Below, one piece after another: positions 20,319 to 28,732 of a stretch of 64,000 nucleotides of DNA. The DNA is taken from positions 1,922,001 to 1,986,000 of the forward strand of contig CM060495.1 of the NCBI GenBank assembly GCA_030544225.1. Reading direction: 5' to 3'. The notes beneath the pieces were generated by a model, which worked only from the letters and a program-made list of their open reading frames with translations, had not been told where the DNA came from and searched no databases. Positions within the stretch are counted from its first letter, which is position 1; each line of letters begins with the position of its first letter. Source of the DNA: Skeletonema marinoi (lineage: Eukaryota > Bacillariophyta > Thalassiosirophyceae > Thalassiosirales > Thalassiosiraceae). The position numbers and the translations under genes are program-made.

Positions 20319-20910
20319 TGTTGATGTCTGAGTGAATGATATGCACTGATGGTTAACGGGTCGTGGTTGTAAGTTTGTGTGTGGATGGAATCCAGCACCG
20401 ATGAAAGTTGATAGATGCGATAATGAAAGCCAACAGGTGCTCGATTGTTAGGTAATGACTTAGTTGGTTACGGTTTGTGTTTTCAAGATTTACGTGACAT
20501 TGAGGTCGTCGTCACCCACGGAAGTTGATGCGATGATGAAAGTCAGCAGATGCTCGACTACTGTTTCGTGATGATAGTGAATAGAGGAGACGATCAATCA
20601 AAGAGTTGATGGTCTACTGGTGCGGCTGCAGCGGGCAGTACATTGTAACAAGGCTCATGGTCGCTCATGGTGCATCAAAAAATCCTCCAAGCAACCTTTA
20701 TGTCTTGGACTTCTGTTGACAGCATAGATATTATCCTCTCTTTGTGTCTATTAAGGTACTGTCGCTTAATTCATCTCGCTTCGCCGCCTGCCTTTGCTCC
20801 CGCCCCGCCCCGCCCACCACCAGCCACCAGCGTGTAGTAAATAGTCGAAGACCCCACCCCTCAAATATCAAATATCGAAGTAAATTTTTTGGAATTCGCG
20901 CGTCCAGCGC
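20319..20910. other. Spacer upstream of the recombinase element, 592 bp
   Basis: Contains the receptor gene promoter side and, at 20795-20830, a CCCGCCCCGCCCCGCCC run. No gene is supported. Confidence 0.4.
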
Positions 20911-20924
20911 GAGTTCGCGAACTC
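20911..20924. repeat. Left 14-bp palindrome of the recombinase element
   Basis: GAGTTCGCGAACTC, its own reverse complement, is identical to 23696-23709. Proposed recombination site. Just inside it is a further GCGAGCGAAGCGAGCG block. Confidence 0.65.
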
Positions 20925-21095
20925 CTAGCGAGCGAAGCGAGCGTTGAGCCGCCCCCAACGCCTCCGATGCCGTCAAAAGAGAACAACCATGGCGGCGATT
21001 ACTCTATATACTTAGCACATCGCAGGCAAATACATAATACCTTTCACCCCTTATACGAAAGCTGCTGCGATCTTCTATTATTAATAATTATTACT

Positions 21096-23561
21096 ATGTC
21101 GTCCGGCGGCACAGTCAACCCCTACGCAAAAGCATCCAACGTCAGTGCCAATCTTCAGGCCGGCAACACACAAAAGGTCGATGATTCTGCCCATCGACTC
21201 TGGAGTATCTTCCGTCGAGAAACCCGTCTACCACCTGAGGCCACTAAGGAAGAGTTGGAAGGAAGCGGGGCTGAATACACCATAATGGAACTTGCTCAAT
21301 TTGTATTGAAGCAACCCATCCCCATCCACTTCGATGATGATTTGAGGCCAACCTCGGAGTCGAACCGGTGTATAACAGCGACGGTGTTGGCGGGGTACAT
21401 CGGGAAATACTTGAAGTATCTTCGGAAGATTGATCCTGATCACCCCGATTGGATTGGCAAAAAAGAAGATGAGTATCCTTCGTGGTGGACTCAAATACGT
21501 CCTAAAATTATTGATCGTGCACAAAACAACCAAATCAAATGGCAAGGGACGTTTTCATTTGGAGTGCCTGGCACTCGTGCGCTGTATCTTGATCTTGATG
21601 CCCACGACGGAGATCACCCGCTGAAATATTGCGACTTGAAGCATGTTATTATGGCACTGGTGAAAGAAGCCAAGCCGTCAAACAAAAATATTGAGATGGC
21701 TGCGAAAATCATGATGACGTATGATTCAGTTGCACGTGGGGGAGAGGTTAAGTTCCAGAAATTTTCTGATTGGAGCTTTGACTACATGACTTACGTGCTG
21801 GATACGAAATGGAGCGAGACGAAAACGTGCGACAAGTACGCAATGCCCCGAGTACCGGACAAGCGATGGTGGTTCTGCTTCTTTTATTTAATGGGTGCGT
21901 ATGCGATGTGTGCAAATGGCCTCTACCGCACTGAAGCACAGAAATCCAATGGATTTGAGCACACGGTCTTCCCCGATCTTCAGAAAGTCAGTGATAACTA
22001 CGTCACAACACTATTGGGATCTTGGATCAAGAAGGGTTTAGCAGGGGCAGCCGAAGGTATTGAAGAGTTCACCAAGATGTTCACAGCAAAGTCCCTGCGA
22101 ATTGGAGCAGTTAATGAATTGGCTCTTCATGCTATGATCACTTTATTTAACGCATGCGCACGCAGTGGTCATGACACTAATACCTCACTCGACTCCTACC
22201 TCGACCGGTCGAATCCAATCTATGGTTTACCTGCAGCATATGCGCTCCATGGTTACAAGCACATCCGTGCCAAGAAGGCAGTGTTCCCCAAAATAAATGC
22301 GCGTAGTCTTGGGAATGTAAACAAGGAATCTGTGGAACGTCTTGTTGATGCAATGTTTCAAATAAACATACCTGAGTTTCTAAAAGGTGGTACTCTACGA
22401 TCTGTGGTTGATATATGTGCTGCTTCGCTCATTCTCCACTACCCCAAAGTGTGCAGTGATTGTGGCCCTACGAACCAAATTGCTTCTAAACTTGAAGATT
22501 GTGCCGAAAAAGCCAAGATCGTCTACGCCGGCAAGCCACTCCTGTCCTATATTGATGTGCTGAAATTGTACTCCACCGAGATCAAGAAGCAGTTCGACGA
22601 AGATGTGAAGAAAAGTGAGATGGGCGATGTGGCTGAGGGGGAGAAGGGATCGATCGAGCTGCTGCAAATTGCTGAAATTTCAAGCGATGTCAAAGAAATT
22701 AAGGAAAATGAGCAGCAGTTGATGGATGAGCTGAATATGTATAAGCAAGCATATGAGAAGCTCAAGCAGGAGAATGAGCAGCTGAAGAAAGATTGCTATC
22801 AGAAGGATGACATGCTCAAGAAAGCAAACAACAAACTAAATTTCCTCCGCGAGAACAGTTCACCGGTCCGCCCACTGAAGCGCCCTCGAATCAATGATGA
22901 AGCAGAAGGAGGAGATGATGATGTCGACACTCCTGTCTCTACCGACGACGTTGGAAGTAATGAGAATGTTGCCGAACCTCCGCCACCACCTGCGACAACG
23001 CAACGAAATACAAACCGCTCGGAAGCAATCAATAGCAGTACAGGAGATGCCAACAAGACACTGACTTGGGCTCTCACGCTAATGGCAGATAGCAATCTCT
23101 TCCATCGTGATCAAAAACTGGACATTGCTACAATCCCGAACGACATCTCCAATAAATCAAAGATGAGGCACTGTTTGACGCTCATTGACTTTGCCGGAGA
23201 CCCATCTGATATTGAAAAGCTCTACGCCGAGGAACGTTTTGGTCAGAAGATTGGAACTCTGACAGAGGCTGTCAGTCGTTTGGTGACGGCAGCTATGGAC
23301 AAGCTGCATGAATTTGAAGGAACTGCTGAGGGGGCTAGTACTCACACCGAAAAGATTCTTGGTCTTGCCAAGCGTATATCAGACTATCGCAACAAGATCA
23401 AGAAAGATCTTAGCATGGCTGAAAGTGTTGGGCAAGTTCCATTGATGGAACTTAGCGAGCTAAACAGAAGGATAAAAGAAGCGAATGCACCAAAACAACC
23501 CACAGCTCTAGATATGTTCCTTAGAAGGAGCAGCAACGAAAGTAGTAATAATGATAAATAG
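21096..23561 (+). CDS. Tyrosine recombinase (Crypton-like) with C-terminal coiled coil
   Basis: 821 residues from ATG 21096, which follows an A/T-rich leader; an in-frame ATG at 20967 would add 43 residues. An N-terminal SAM-like/core-binding region runs to about 200. The catalytic set of tyrosine recombinases can be placed at R214 (SVARGGEV), K332/R335 (AKSLRIGA, the K/HxxR motif), H359 (ARSGHDTN) and Y368 (SLDSYLDR), with the expected H-to-Y spacing of nine. Residues about 520-590 form a coiled coil (ENEQQLMDELNMYKQAYEKL), followed by basic PLKRPR and an acidic linker, then a helical C-terminal domain. The enzyme would cut and join DNA at the flanking palindromes. Family assignment to Cryptons rests on architecture. 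Confidence 0.75.
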   Translation: MSSGGTVNPYAKASNVSANLQAGNTQKVDDSAHRLWSIFRRETRLPPEATKEELEGSGAEYTIMELAQFVLKQPIPIHFDDDLRPTSESNRCITATVLAGYIGKYLKYLRKIDPDHPDWIGKKEDEYPSWWTQIRPKIIDRAQNNQIKWQGTFSFGVPGTRALYLDLDAHDGDHPLKYCDLKHVIMALVKEAKPSNKNIEMAAKIMMTYDSVARGGEVKFQKFSDWSFDYMTYVLDTKWSETKTCDKYAMPRVPDKRWWFCFFYLMGAYAMCANGLYRTEAQKSNGFEHTVFPDLQKVSDNYVTTLLGSWIKKGLAGAAEGIEEFTKMFTAKSLRIGAVNELALHAMITLFNACARSGHDTNTSLDSYLDRSNPIYGLPAAYALHGYKHIRAKKAVFPKINARSLGNVNKESVERLVDAMFQINIPEFLKGGTLRSVVDICAASLILHYPKVCSDCGPTNQIASKLEDCAEKAKIVYAGKPLLSYIDVLKLYSTEIKKQFDEDVKKSEMGDVAEGEKGSIELLQIAEISSDVKEIKENEQQLMDELNMYKQAYEKLKQENEQLKKDCYQKDDMLKKANNKLNFLRENSSPVRPLKRPRINDEAEGGDDDVDTPVSTDDVGSNENVAEPPPPPATTQRNTNRSEAINSSTGDANKTLTWALTLMADSNLFHRDQKLDIATIPNDISNKSKMRHCLTLIDFAGDPSDIEKLYAEERFGQKIGTLTEAVSRLVTAAMDKLHEFEGTAEGASTHTEKILGLAKRISDYRNKIKKDLSMAESVGQVPLMELSELNRRIKEANAPKQPTALDMFLRRSSNESSNNDK

Positions 23562-23695
23562 GCCTCATATCAATACAGGGACTGTTGCCTTAAAATATGT
23601 AGTGGTACATAATGCATACGCACTGCAGTCTCATTACATACCTAAGAAATGTTACAAATAAGCTGTAGTAAAAGATGGTTATTACTGATAAGTTG

Positions 23696-23709
23696 GAGTT
23701 CGCGAACTC
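23696..23709. repeat. Right 14-bp palindrome of the recombinase element
   Basis: Exact copy of 20911-20924 (GAGTTCGCGAACTC), 135 bp after the recombinase stop codon. A half site, TTGCGAACTTG, follows at about 23736. Confidence 0.65.
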
Positions 23710-23887
23710 TATTGGGTTATGGTCCCTACTTCTTGCGAACTTGTCCAACCTTCCTTGAAAATTTTCCGCTGGTCAATTTTGCTACTACAAGAGTGCCGTG
23801 CCGTGCCTTTACTTATTCACCCATTCATCTTTTATCTATCTTCACCTCATCTATATCATGATATCGCGGTTTGAAACTTTTCAAAGA

Positions 23888-24194
23888 ATGCTCGGCCTCA
23901 AGTAAGTTCCAGTGATGTCATGTCTTGAAATTATAGTTTCTGCCGTGCCACATCATCATCTCAAATCTCACACCTCTCTCAAAACGAAAAAACAACCCAT
24001 AAACAACATAACATAGAGGAGGTCAATTTCGACGGACGGGCGTCACAGGCGGTAACATAGTCGTTGGAGTTGTGCTAGGAGTTTTATCTGGAAAATATAT
24101 ATTTGAAGAACCTATGCAAAGATATTGGGCGGAGAAACATGCTGCCGACGCTGCAGCTGCTGGAGCGATATCATCATCGTCTAAAGAGAATTAA
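23888..24194 (+). CDS. Small single-span membrane protein (63 aa), two exons
   Basis: Exon 1 is only 14 bp (23888-23901, ATGCTCGGCCTCAA) before a GTAAGT donor; exon 2 is 24017-24194 after an ACATAG acceptor. Joined, the chain begins MLGLKGGQFRRTGVTGGN, then one hydrophobic span (IVVGVVLGVLSGKYIF), then EEPMQRYWAEKHAADAAAAG and a Ser-rich end. Short, basic before and acidic after a single helix with no signal peptide: the form of a small mitochondrial inner-membrane or respiratory-complex subunit. No specific family is recognised. The splice keeps the frame across what would otherwise be stops, which supports the model. Confidence 0.6.
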
Positions 24195-24408
24195 TTTTCA
24201 AATATATGAATTATGAAAATGGCAGTGAATGAGCAGATGTGCAATAGAGTTTGATAATGAGAGCCATAAATGATTCTGAAATAAGAAGGGAAAGACAATC
24301 AAATATAAATCGTGTGCATTCCGCAGCAGTCGCAAAAATTTGGTGTATGCTCTGACAAAAAAGTAAAGAGGTTAAGTTATGATCCAAACAGCGCTTTCGC
24401 CACTCTAT

Positions 24409-25059
24409 TTACTTGCTGTTCTTCTCCAGCAAAGCCTCCTCCCAACGACTAAAAGTCCTCGTAATCACAATCTCCCTTATCTTCAAATCATTCCCCACCA
24501 AGAATCTCGTTTGCCCCTGAACAGTCAACGGTGAACCATCCGGTTCAATTCCCTGCGAATTTCCACTAAACGTCCCCTCTTCATACCAATGTGCATATAC
24601 CCAATTGTTATTTAATCCACGTCCACAAGTTGGTCCATGATGGAATTTTACTTTGCAATCTGGATGAGCGGCTAAGAATTCACGGCAGCGTTCTCCCAGG
24701 AATTCAGGGGATACCAACTTTCCAACTTGATCGTAGGGTACATCTCGATTGGCTAGACTGCATATATCTCGAATAATTGCCCCTTCGGGATGAAAGCATT
24801 CGACTATTTGAGGGATGTTTTGTGTGTCTACCCCGTGAAAGTACTTGTGTACTACCTCTTCTCGTAATTGTTTTCCACGACCAAGCTTCAACCCGATCTT
24901 TTTAATCAGCAAAGGAAGTCCTGTAATGTTGTCGGTGGGTGCTATTGGAAGTGTTTGGAGTTGTGGTTGTTGAATTGATCTTCTTGCGGCCAAGGCTGAG
25001 ATTGTTGGCAGGAATGCTGCCAAGCCGATCACGACGGTGAGAGCAGATTTGGATAGCAT
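24409..25059 (-). CDS. SnoaL/NTF2-like fold protein with signal peptide
   Basis: 216 residues from ATG 25059. The leader MLSKSALTVVIGLAAFLPTI followed by SALAARR suggests entry to the secretory path or plastid. The core 'VVHKYFHGVDTQNIPQIVEC', FHPEGAIIRDICSL, 'FLAAHPDCKVKFHHG' and 'NNWVYAHWYEEGTF', then 'LTVQGQTRFLVGNDLKIREI' is the alpha+beta cone of SnoaL-like proteins (helix with short loop, then strands, 'G...F.....G.I....'). Members are polyketide cyclases, isomerases or non-enzymatic binders; the substrate cannot be told. Single exon; its upstream spacer is shared with decayed repeat-protein sequence. Confidence 0.75.
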   Translation of the reverse strand: MLSKSALTVVIGLAAFLPTISALAARRSIQQPQLQTLPIAPTDNITGLPLLIKKIGLKLGRGKQLREEVVHKYFHGVDTQNIPQIVECFHPEGAIIRDICSLANRDVPYDQVGKLVSPEFLGERCREFLAAHPDCKVKFHHGPTCGRGLNNNWVYAHWYEEGTFSGNSQGIEPDGSPLTVQGQTRFLVGNDLKIREIVITRTFSRWEEALLEKNSK

Positions 25060-25501
25060 GATGATTCTGAATTGTATATGACTAAGAGTCCATGGCAGTG
25101 TAAAACAACCCCGACAGCCGCTGCTGCTGCAACACTGCAACACACAACAAAGTAACTGAACTTGATAAGTTTTTCAAGCGGCTGACGTCATCACATTCTT
25201 AGCCCCCAAATCAAAGTCATTAGTCAGATCAATCTCCGACCGACCGACCGACCCGCGCCCAGCCAAAACCAAAAAGAGACGCCCTGCTAGCTCCAAGCCA
25301 AAGCTTTCGTCCACCATCAAGAGAAGATACATTTAACAGGAGCCAAGGTCAGAGTAACAAGCGTAACACAGTTGAATCTGCCCATGCTGATCTGCAAAAA
25401 TCTTTTAGCCCACGTTCAGAAGATATTTTCCACGCAATCCAGACTAGTGCAGCTTGCAAATGCACGCGACAAGTTTTGCAAAAGACAGGTTGTTCTGAGC
25501 A
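25060..25501. other. Spacer, 442 bp
   Basis: Promoter side of the SnoaL-like gene. A short GACC tandem run (GACCGACCGACCGACC) lies near 25235-25252. No gene seen. Confidence 0.4.
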
Positions 25502-25831
25502 TTACACTTCTCCGTTTCTTGGCAGATTATTACCTCTGTAGGAACAGCACCAGTACTTATATCGTGTGAAGCATAAAAAGTGCGCTGCTTCGGTAGAGAC
25601 TGAGTTGCAGTAGTGTTCTCGTCTGATCCAAAAGCCATGGATCCGTCGTAGAAAACTACACACTCCTCCTTTCTGAGCAATGTTCGGACACCTTTCAGTG
25701 CTGCATATATTTATGGTCAACGATGCCCCGTGTTTGATGCAGGCTCCTCCTTTCTGAGCTATTGTTTGTGCATCCCTCACTCCTGCATCGCTTGACCTTT
25801 GCTCCAAATCAAAGCTATCATCTCTCTTCAT
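25502..25831 (-). pseudogene. Decayed Cys/His-repeat (WRKY19-type zinc finger) gene fragment
   Basis: Two recognisable repeat units survive: 'TIAQKGGACIKHGA' and CSTERCPNIAQKGGVC, matching the CSSEGCTN...GGVCxRHGA unit of the intact genes at 26736-27689 and 49101-49832. The surrounding residues no longer fit the repeat and the flanking frames shift, so this is taken as a relic of a third family member lying tail-to-head with the intact copy. Confidence 0.6.
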
Positions 25832-25939
25832 TTATCCGGAATCCGGATTATCCGGCTAGAGCGGCATTCTTGATGGAGTCCTGATTTTTATCTTGTTTCC
25901 CAGCTTCGGCGTCCACAGATTCGTCCTAAAGCGTGTGCC

Positions 25940-26700
25940 GAGTGCCGAAGGAATTTAGCATCCAAAGCCATGGCAGCTAGGCACAGCAGGAAGAGGAGAG
26001 GAAGAGACATCTTCATTGCGATTTGTTCGACAGGGAAGGATACTTGCGTTTTTTTACAGTCGATCACCGATTGCTACATTGTGACCATACTTATCTCTGA
26101 TGTGATTCAACTTATCGAGGAAATATTATTAGATATGATAACTCCCATCCGCATGGCAGAGGTTCGTCGGCTTGAACTTGAAATGCAACATGCTTCCTTG
26201 CTACATACTCGTTTCTTCTTGCTACACACTCATTACCGTCTGAAGTACCACAAAAAGCATTTGGAGAATTCAAAACCTACAGTGGACACGCTTCTCATTG
26301 AACTGCCAACGAAGGGACACTCCATGTCACAGCTAGCACTCACTGATTCTGATTTTATAGCTCTTTAGAGCGTAGTTTTGACTCAATGTCCATAACGCAA
26401 GTCCATGGTGTATCCGGTATTTTCAGGGCAGCACCAGCTATCCTTTTTCTCAGCTGGTTGCCCAGATTCGGTATGTCCTCCGCTTTCTCTTCTTCGGAGC
26501 GAGTGCCCAAAGAAATGGCCATGGCAACTAAGCAGAAGGAAGAAGTGAACGAGAGAAATATTCATTGTGATTTGATCGAAGAGAATGGATGGATACTGCG
26601 TTTTTACAGTCGATCCCTGATCCATGATGTGATTCAAATTTTATCGAAGAAATCATGTTAGATATGATAACTCTCCGCCGCATGAAGAGGACAGAGGTTT
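25940..26700. repeat. Direct duplication of about 200 bp between the zinc-finger gene and its relic
   Basis: 25965-26165 and 26510-26690 share ATGGC.A..GCA..AG..., then 'TTTTTACAGTCGATC', 'GATGTGATTCAA', 'TTATCGA.GAAAT' and 'TTAGATATGATAACTC' in the same order. The first copy lies in a 132-codon open frame (25970-26368) of unclear reality; the second is interrupted. Probably duplicated flank of the repeat-protein genes. The rest of 25832-26735 holds nothing else. Confidence 0.55.
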
Positions 26701-26735
26701 GCCTTCGTTATGCAGGACACACTTCTTTGCTATAA

Positions 26736-27689
26736 TCATATCTTTTTGCCCCATGCCTTTACAATTCCACCTTTCTGAGCAGTATTTATGCAACCTTTAC
26801 TGCTGCAAGTCTTCTTCTTTGCTCCATGCCTTTTACACCTCCTCCTTTCATGGCAATATTTGTGCGCACCGTGCCTCCTACACACTTCTCCACTGATAAC
26901 GTGATTAGTGCATCCTACGCTGCTACAGAATCTCTTCTTTGCTCCATGCTTATAGCACACTCCTCCTTGTCTGGATTGATTCGTGCATCCTTCACTGCTG
27001 CAAATCTTCTTCTTTGCTCCATGCCTGACGCACACTCCTCCTTTGATGACAATATTTGTACATCCTTCACTGCTGCATAGTTTGAGCTCTGCACCGTGCC
27101 TCCTGCACACTCCTCCTTTGACAACATAATTAGTGCATCCTACGCTGCTGCATCGTTTCCTCTTTGCCCCATGCTTCAGACACACTCCTCCTTGGACAAC
27201 TTGATTATTGCATCCTTCACTACTGCAAGTCTTCTCCTTTGCCCCATGCCTTCTGCAAACCCCCCCTTGTTTGGAATGATTAGTACATCCTTCGCTGCTA
27301 CATAGTTTAGCCTTTGCCCCGTGCCTCCTACACAATCCTGCATTGACAACTTGATTATTGCATCCTTCACTGCTACATCGTTTCTTCTTCTTTGCCCCAT
27401 GTCTGAAACACACTCCTCCGCCGATGACAAGAGTTGTGCATTCATCAGCAGAACAAGCAGATTTCCGTCCGACTTTTCGTTTCCTACTTACAGCCCTCTT
27501 CTTCCCGGGGCGGTCCATCGATGCTTCATCGTCCTGATTGACAGAAGATCTCTTTCGAGTAGAAGTTTGCCGTCCTGCGGATGGTGCATATATTTGTCCC
27601 TTCTCTTCGACAGCAGCAGCTGCAGCCCTGGCTTTCGCCGTCTTGCTAGACTTGTAGATGAGCACAGCCAAGTCTTCCTCCTCGCTCAT
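26736..27689 (-). CDS. Cys/His-repeat protein (WRKY19-like zinc finger array), 317 aa
   Basis: From ATG 27689 (MSEEEDLAVLIYKSSKTAKA) a basic, nuclear-style N-terminus (GKKRAVSRKRKVGRKSA) leads into eight intact tandem units of about 24 residues with the consensus C-S-S-E-G-C-x-N-x5-G-G-V-C-x-R-H-G-A. Each offers three Cys and one His for zinc (C-x4-C-x9-C-x2-H). Two further units at the C-terminus are degenerate; the last lacks its third Cys and His. Similar fingers occur in plant WRKY19-type proteins and are numerous in stramenopiles; DNA or protein binding is assumed. The gene at 49101 shares the first 20 residues almost exactly, so these are recent paralogs. Confidence 0.8.
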   Translation of the reverse strand: MSEEEDLAVLIYKSSKTAKARAAAAAVEEKGQIYAPSAGRQTSTRKRSSVNQDDEASMDRPGKKRAVSRKRKVGRKSACSADECTTLVIGGGVCFRHGAKKKKRCSSEGCNNQVVNAGLCRRHGAKAKLCSSEGCTNHSKQGGVCRRHGAKEKTCSSEGCNNQVVQGGVCLKHGAKRKRCSSVGCTNYVVKGGVCRRHGAELKLCSSEGCTNIVIKGGVCVRHGAKKKICSSEGCTNQSRQGGVCYKHGAKKRFCSSVGCTNHVISGEVCRRHGAHKYCHERRRCKRHGAKKKTCSSKGCINTAQKGGIVKAWGKKI

Positions 27690-27943
27690 ATTTGTTGGTG
27701 CAGACGCTGTTTTGTTTTTGAAGTGCAACAGATAGACCAGCACTTGTTGTTGAACTTGAACAACGGCGTTCAACAATGTTGTGTGTAGATTGGGTTTATT
27801 AATTTTGGAGAAACGAAGAGAGCCGGTGGCGGAACTCTGGCGGATAATGGCGATTGATGGGGTTGATAATGAACTACCGGCGTAGTTCGCTCACCAACCG
27901 TTGCAGATAGTGTAGTAGACAAGTGCCGTAGGTAGCTTTGTGT

Positions 27944-28529
27944 CATAAGCCCTGGCCCTGGCCGAGTTTGCGATTGCCCGTGCTTTGGCGCCCTAGAAAA
28001 AAAATCCGTCTAAATTAGCAACTTACTAACAAAATGAGCAAAATAACTAGTAAAGTGGGCTTTTGCCCTAGCTCACTGCGTTGACAGTGTTATGCCATAT
28101 TTGATGAAGCCTAATTGCATCTATGCATATGAAGATCCTCTGTTGAACTTGGCAGTGGATTCTCTGGCTTGGAAGGGGTACCTGAAATGTACCCCTAATA
28201 AAATAGCTAGTGGTTGAATTGGGGCCTTAATACTGACTCCTACGTACAATTGTGACCCCAACCAAGTGGATAACCGATTTCTACGTGAAATTCTGGTCTA
28301 GAAAGAGTCTTGCTTTACTTATTTTCGTCCAAGGTGCTCTCTCTATCAGTGCTGCCAAAATAGCTAGTAGACCACTAACTATTTTGTGAGGAGAGTCTGA
28401 TCAGACAATAAAAAAAGCATGTTCCCGGCTGAATTTGGTCGGAGTAGCTACTTAAGCGGTATGTCGGAATAGTACATGAGTCCCGCCAAACGGAAAAATC
28501 GCAAACTGTCTGAAGGGCCAGGGCTTATG
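27944..28529. mobile_element. Non-autonomous element with terminal inverted repeats (MITE-like), 586 bp
   Basis: The ends 27944-27974 and 28498-28529 are imperfect inverted repeats: both start CATAAGCCCTGGCCC when read inwards and share GTTTGCGAT; looser likeness (TTTGGCG) continues another 25 bp. Inside are repeats of AAATAGCTAGT (28200, 28365) and an inverted AAAATAG/CTATTTT pair. No coding frame. A clear target-site duplication was not found, so the class is unsettled. It sits in the promoter region of the glycosyltransferase gene. Confidence 0.65.
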
Positions 28530-28732
28530 GTGGGTTAAAACTTAAAACTACAACTTTCTTAGCCCCTAAAGTGCATTTTCATTTCTGAGAAAATCCAAAA
28601 TCCAAAATCCAAAACCAAGATGACCGCCCCTCTCCTTACTCTCTCTACTCTCTCTACTCTCTAAGTATGCAAGCGGATTCCCTTTAAATCAAGATACATC
28701 ATCTGAGTTTTCAAAAGCAGCAATAAAACAAG

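Larger units (their letters stand above)
20911..23709 (+). mobile_element. Crypton-like tyrosine-recombinase element
   Basis: A single recombinase-type gene lies between two identical 14-bp palindromes, GAGTTCGCGAACTC, at 20911-20924 and 23696-23709, 2.8 kb apart. Cryptons move by a tyrosine recombinase acting on short identical repeats at their ends, via a circle, and make no reverse transcriptase or terminal inverted repeats. None of those other features is seen here. The boundaries are therefore inferred from the repeats; one repeat copy would belong to the target. The coding frame is undamaged, so the insertion could be fairly recent or the gene retained. Confidence 0.6.

Noticed and set aside
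20911-20924. Palindromes as restriction-type or terminator sites only
   Set aside because: Possible, but their exact identity on both sides of a recombinase gene makes an element boundary the better reading.
22799-23095. Ser-rich minus-strand frame inside the recombinase gene
   Set aside because: Shadow of an acidic/Pro-rich coding stretch on the other strand.
26736-27689. CRISPR-like reading of the regular repeats
   Set aside because: The period reflects a 24-residue protein repeat with conserved Cys/His codons, not spaced identical DNA repeats.
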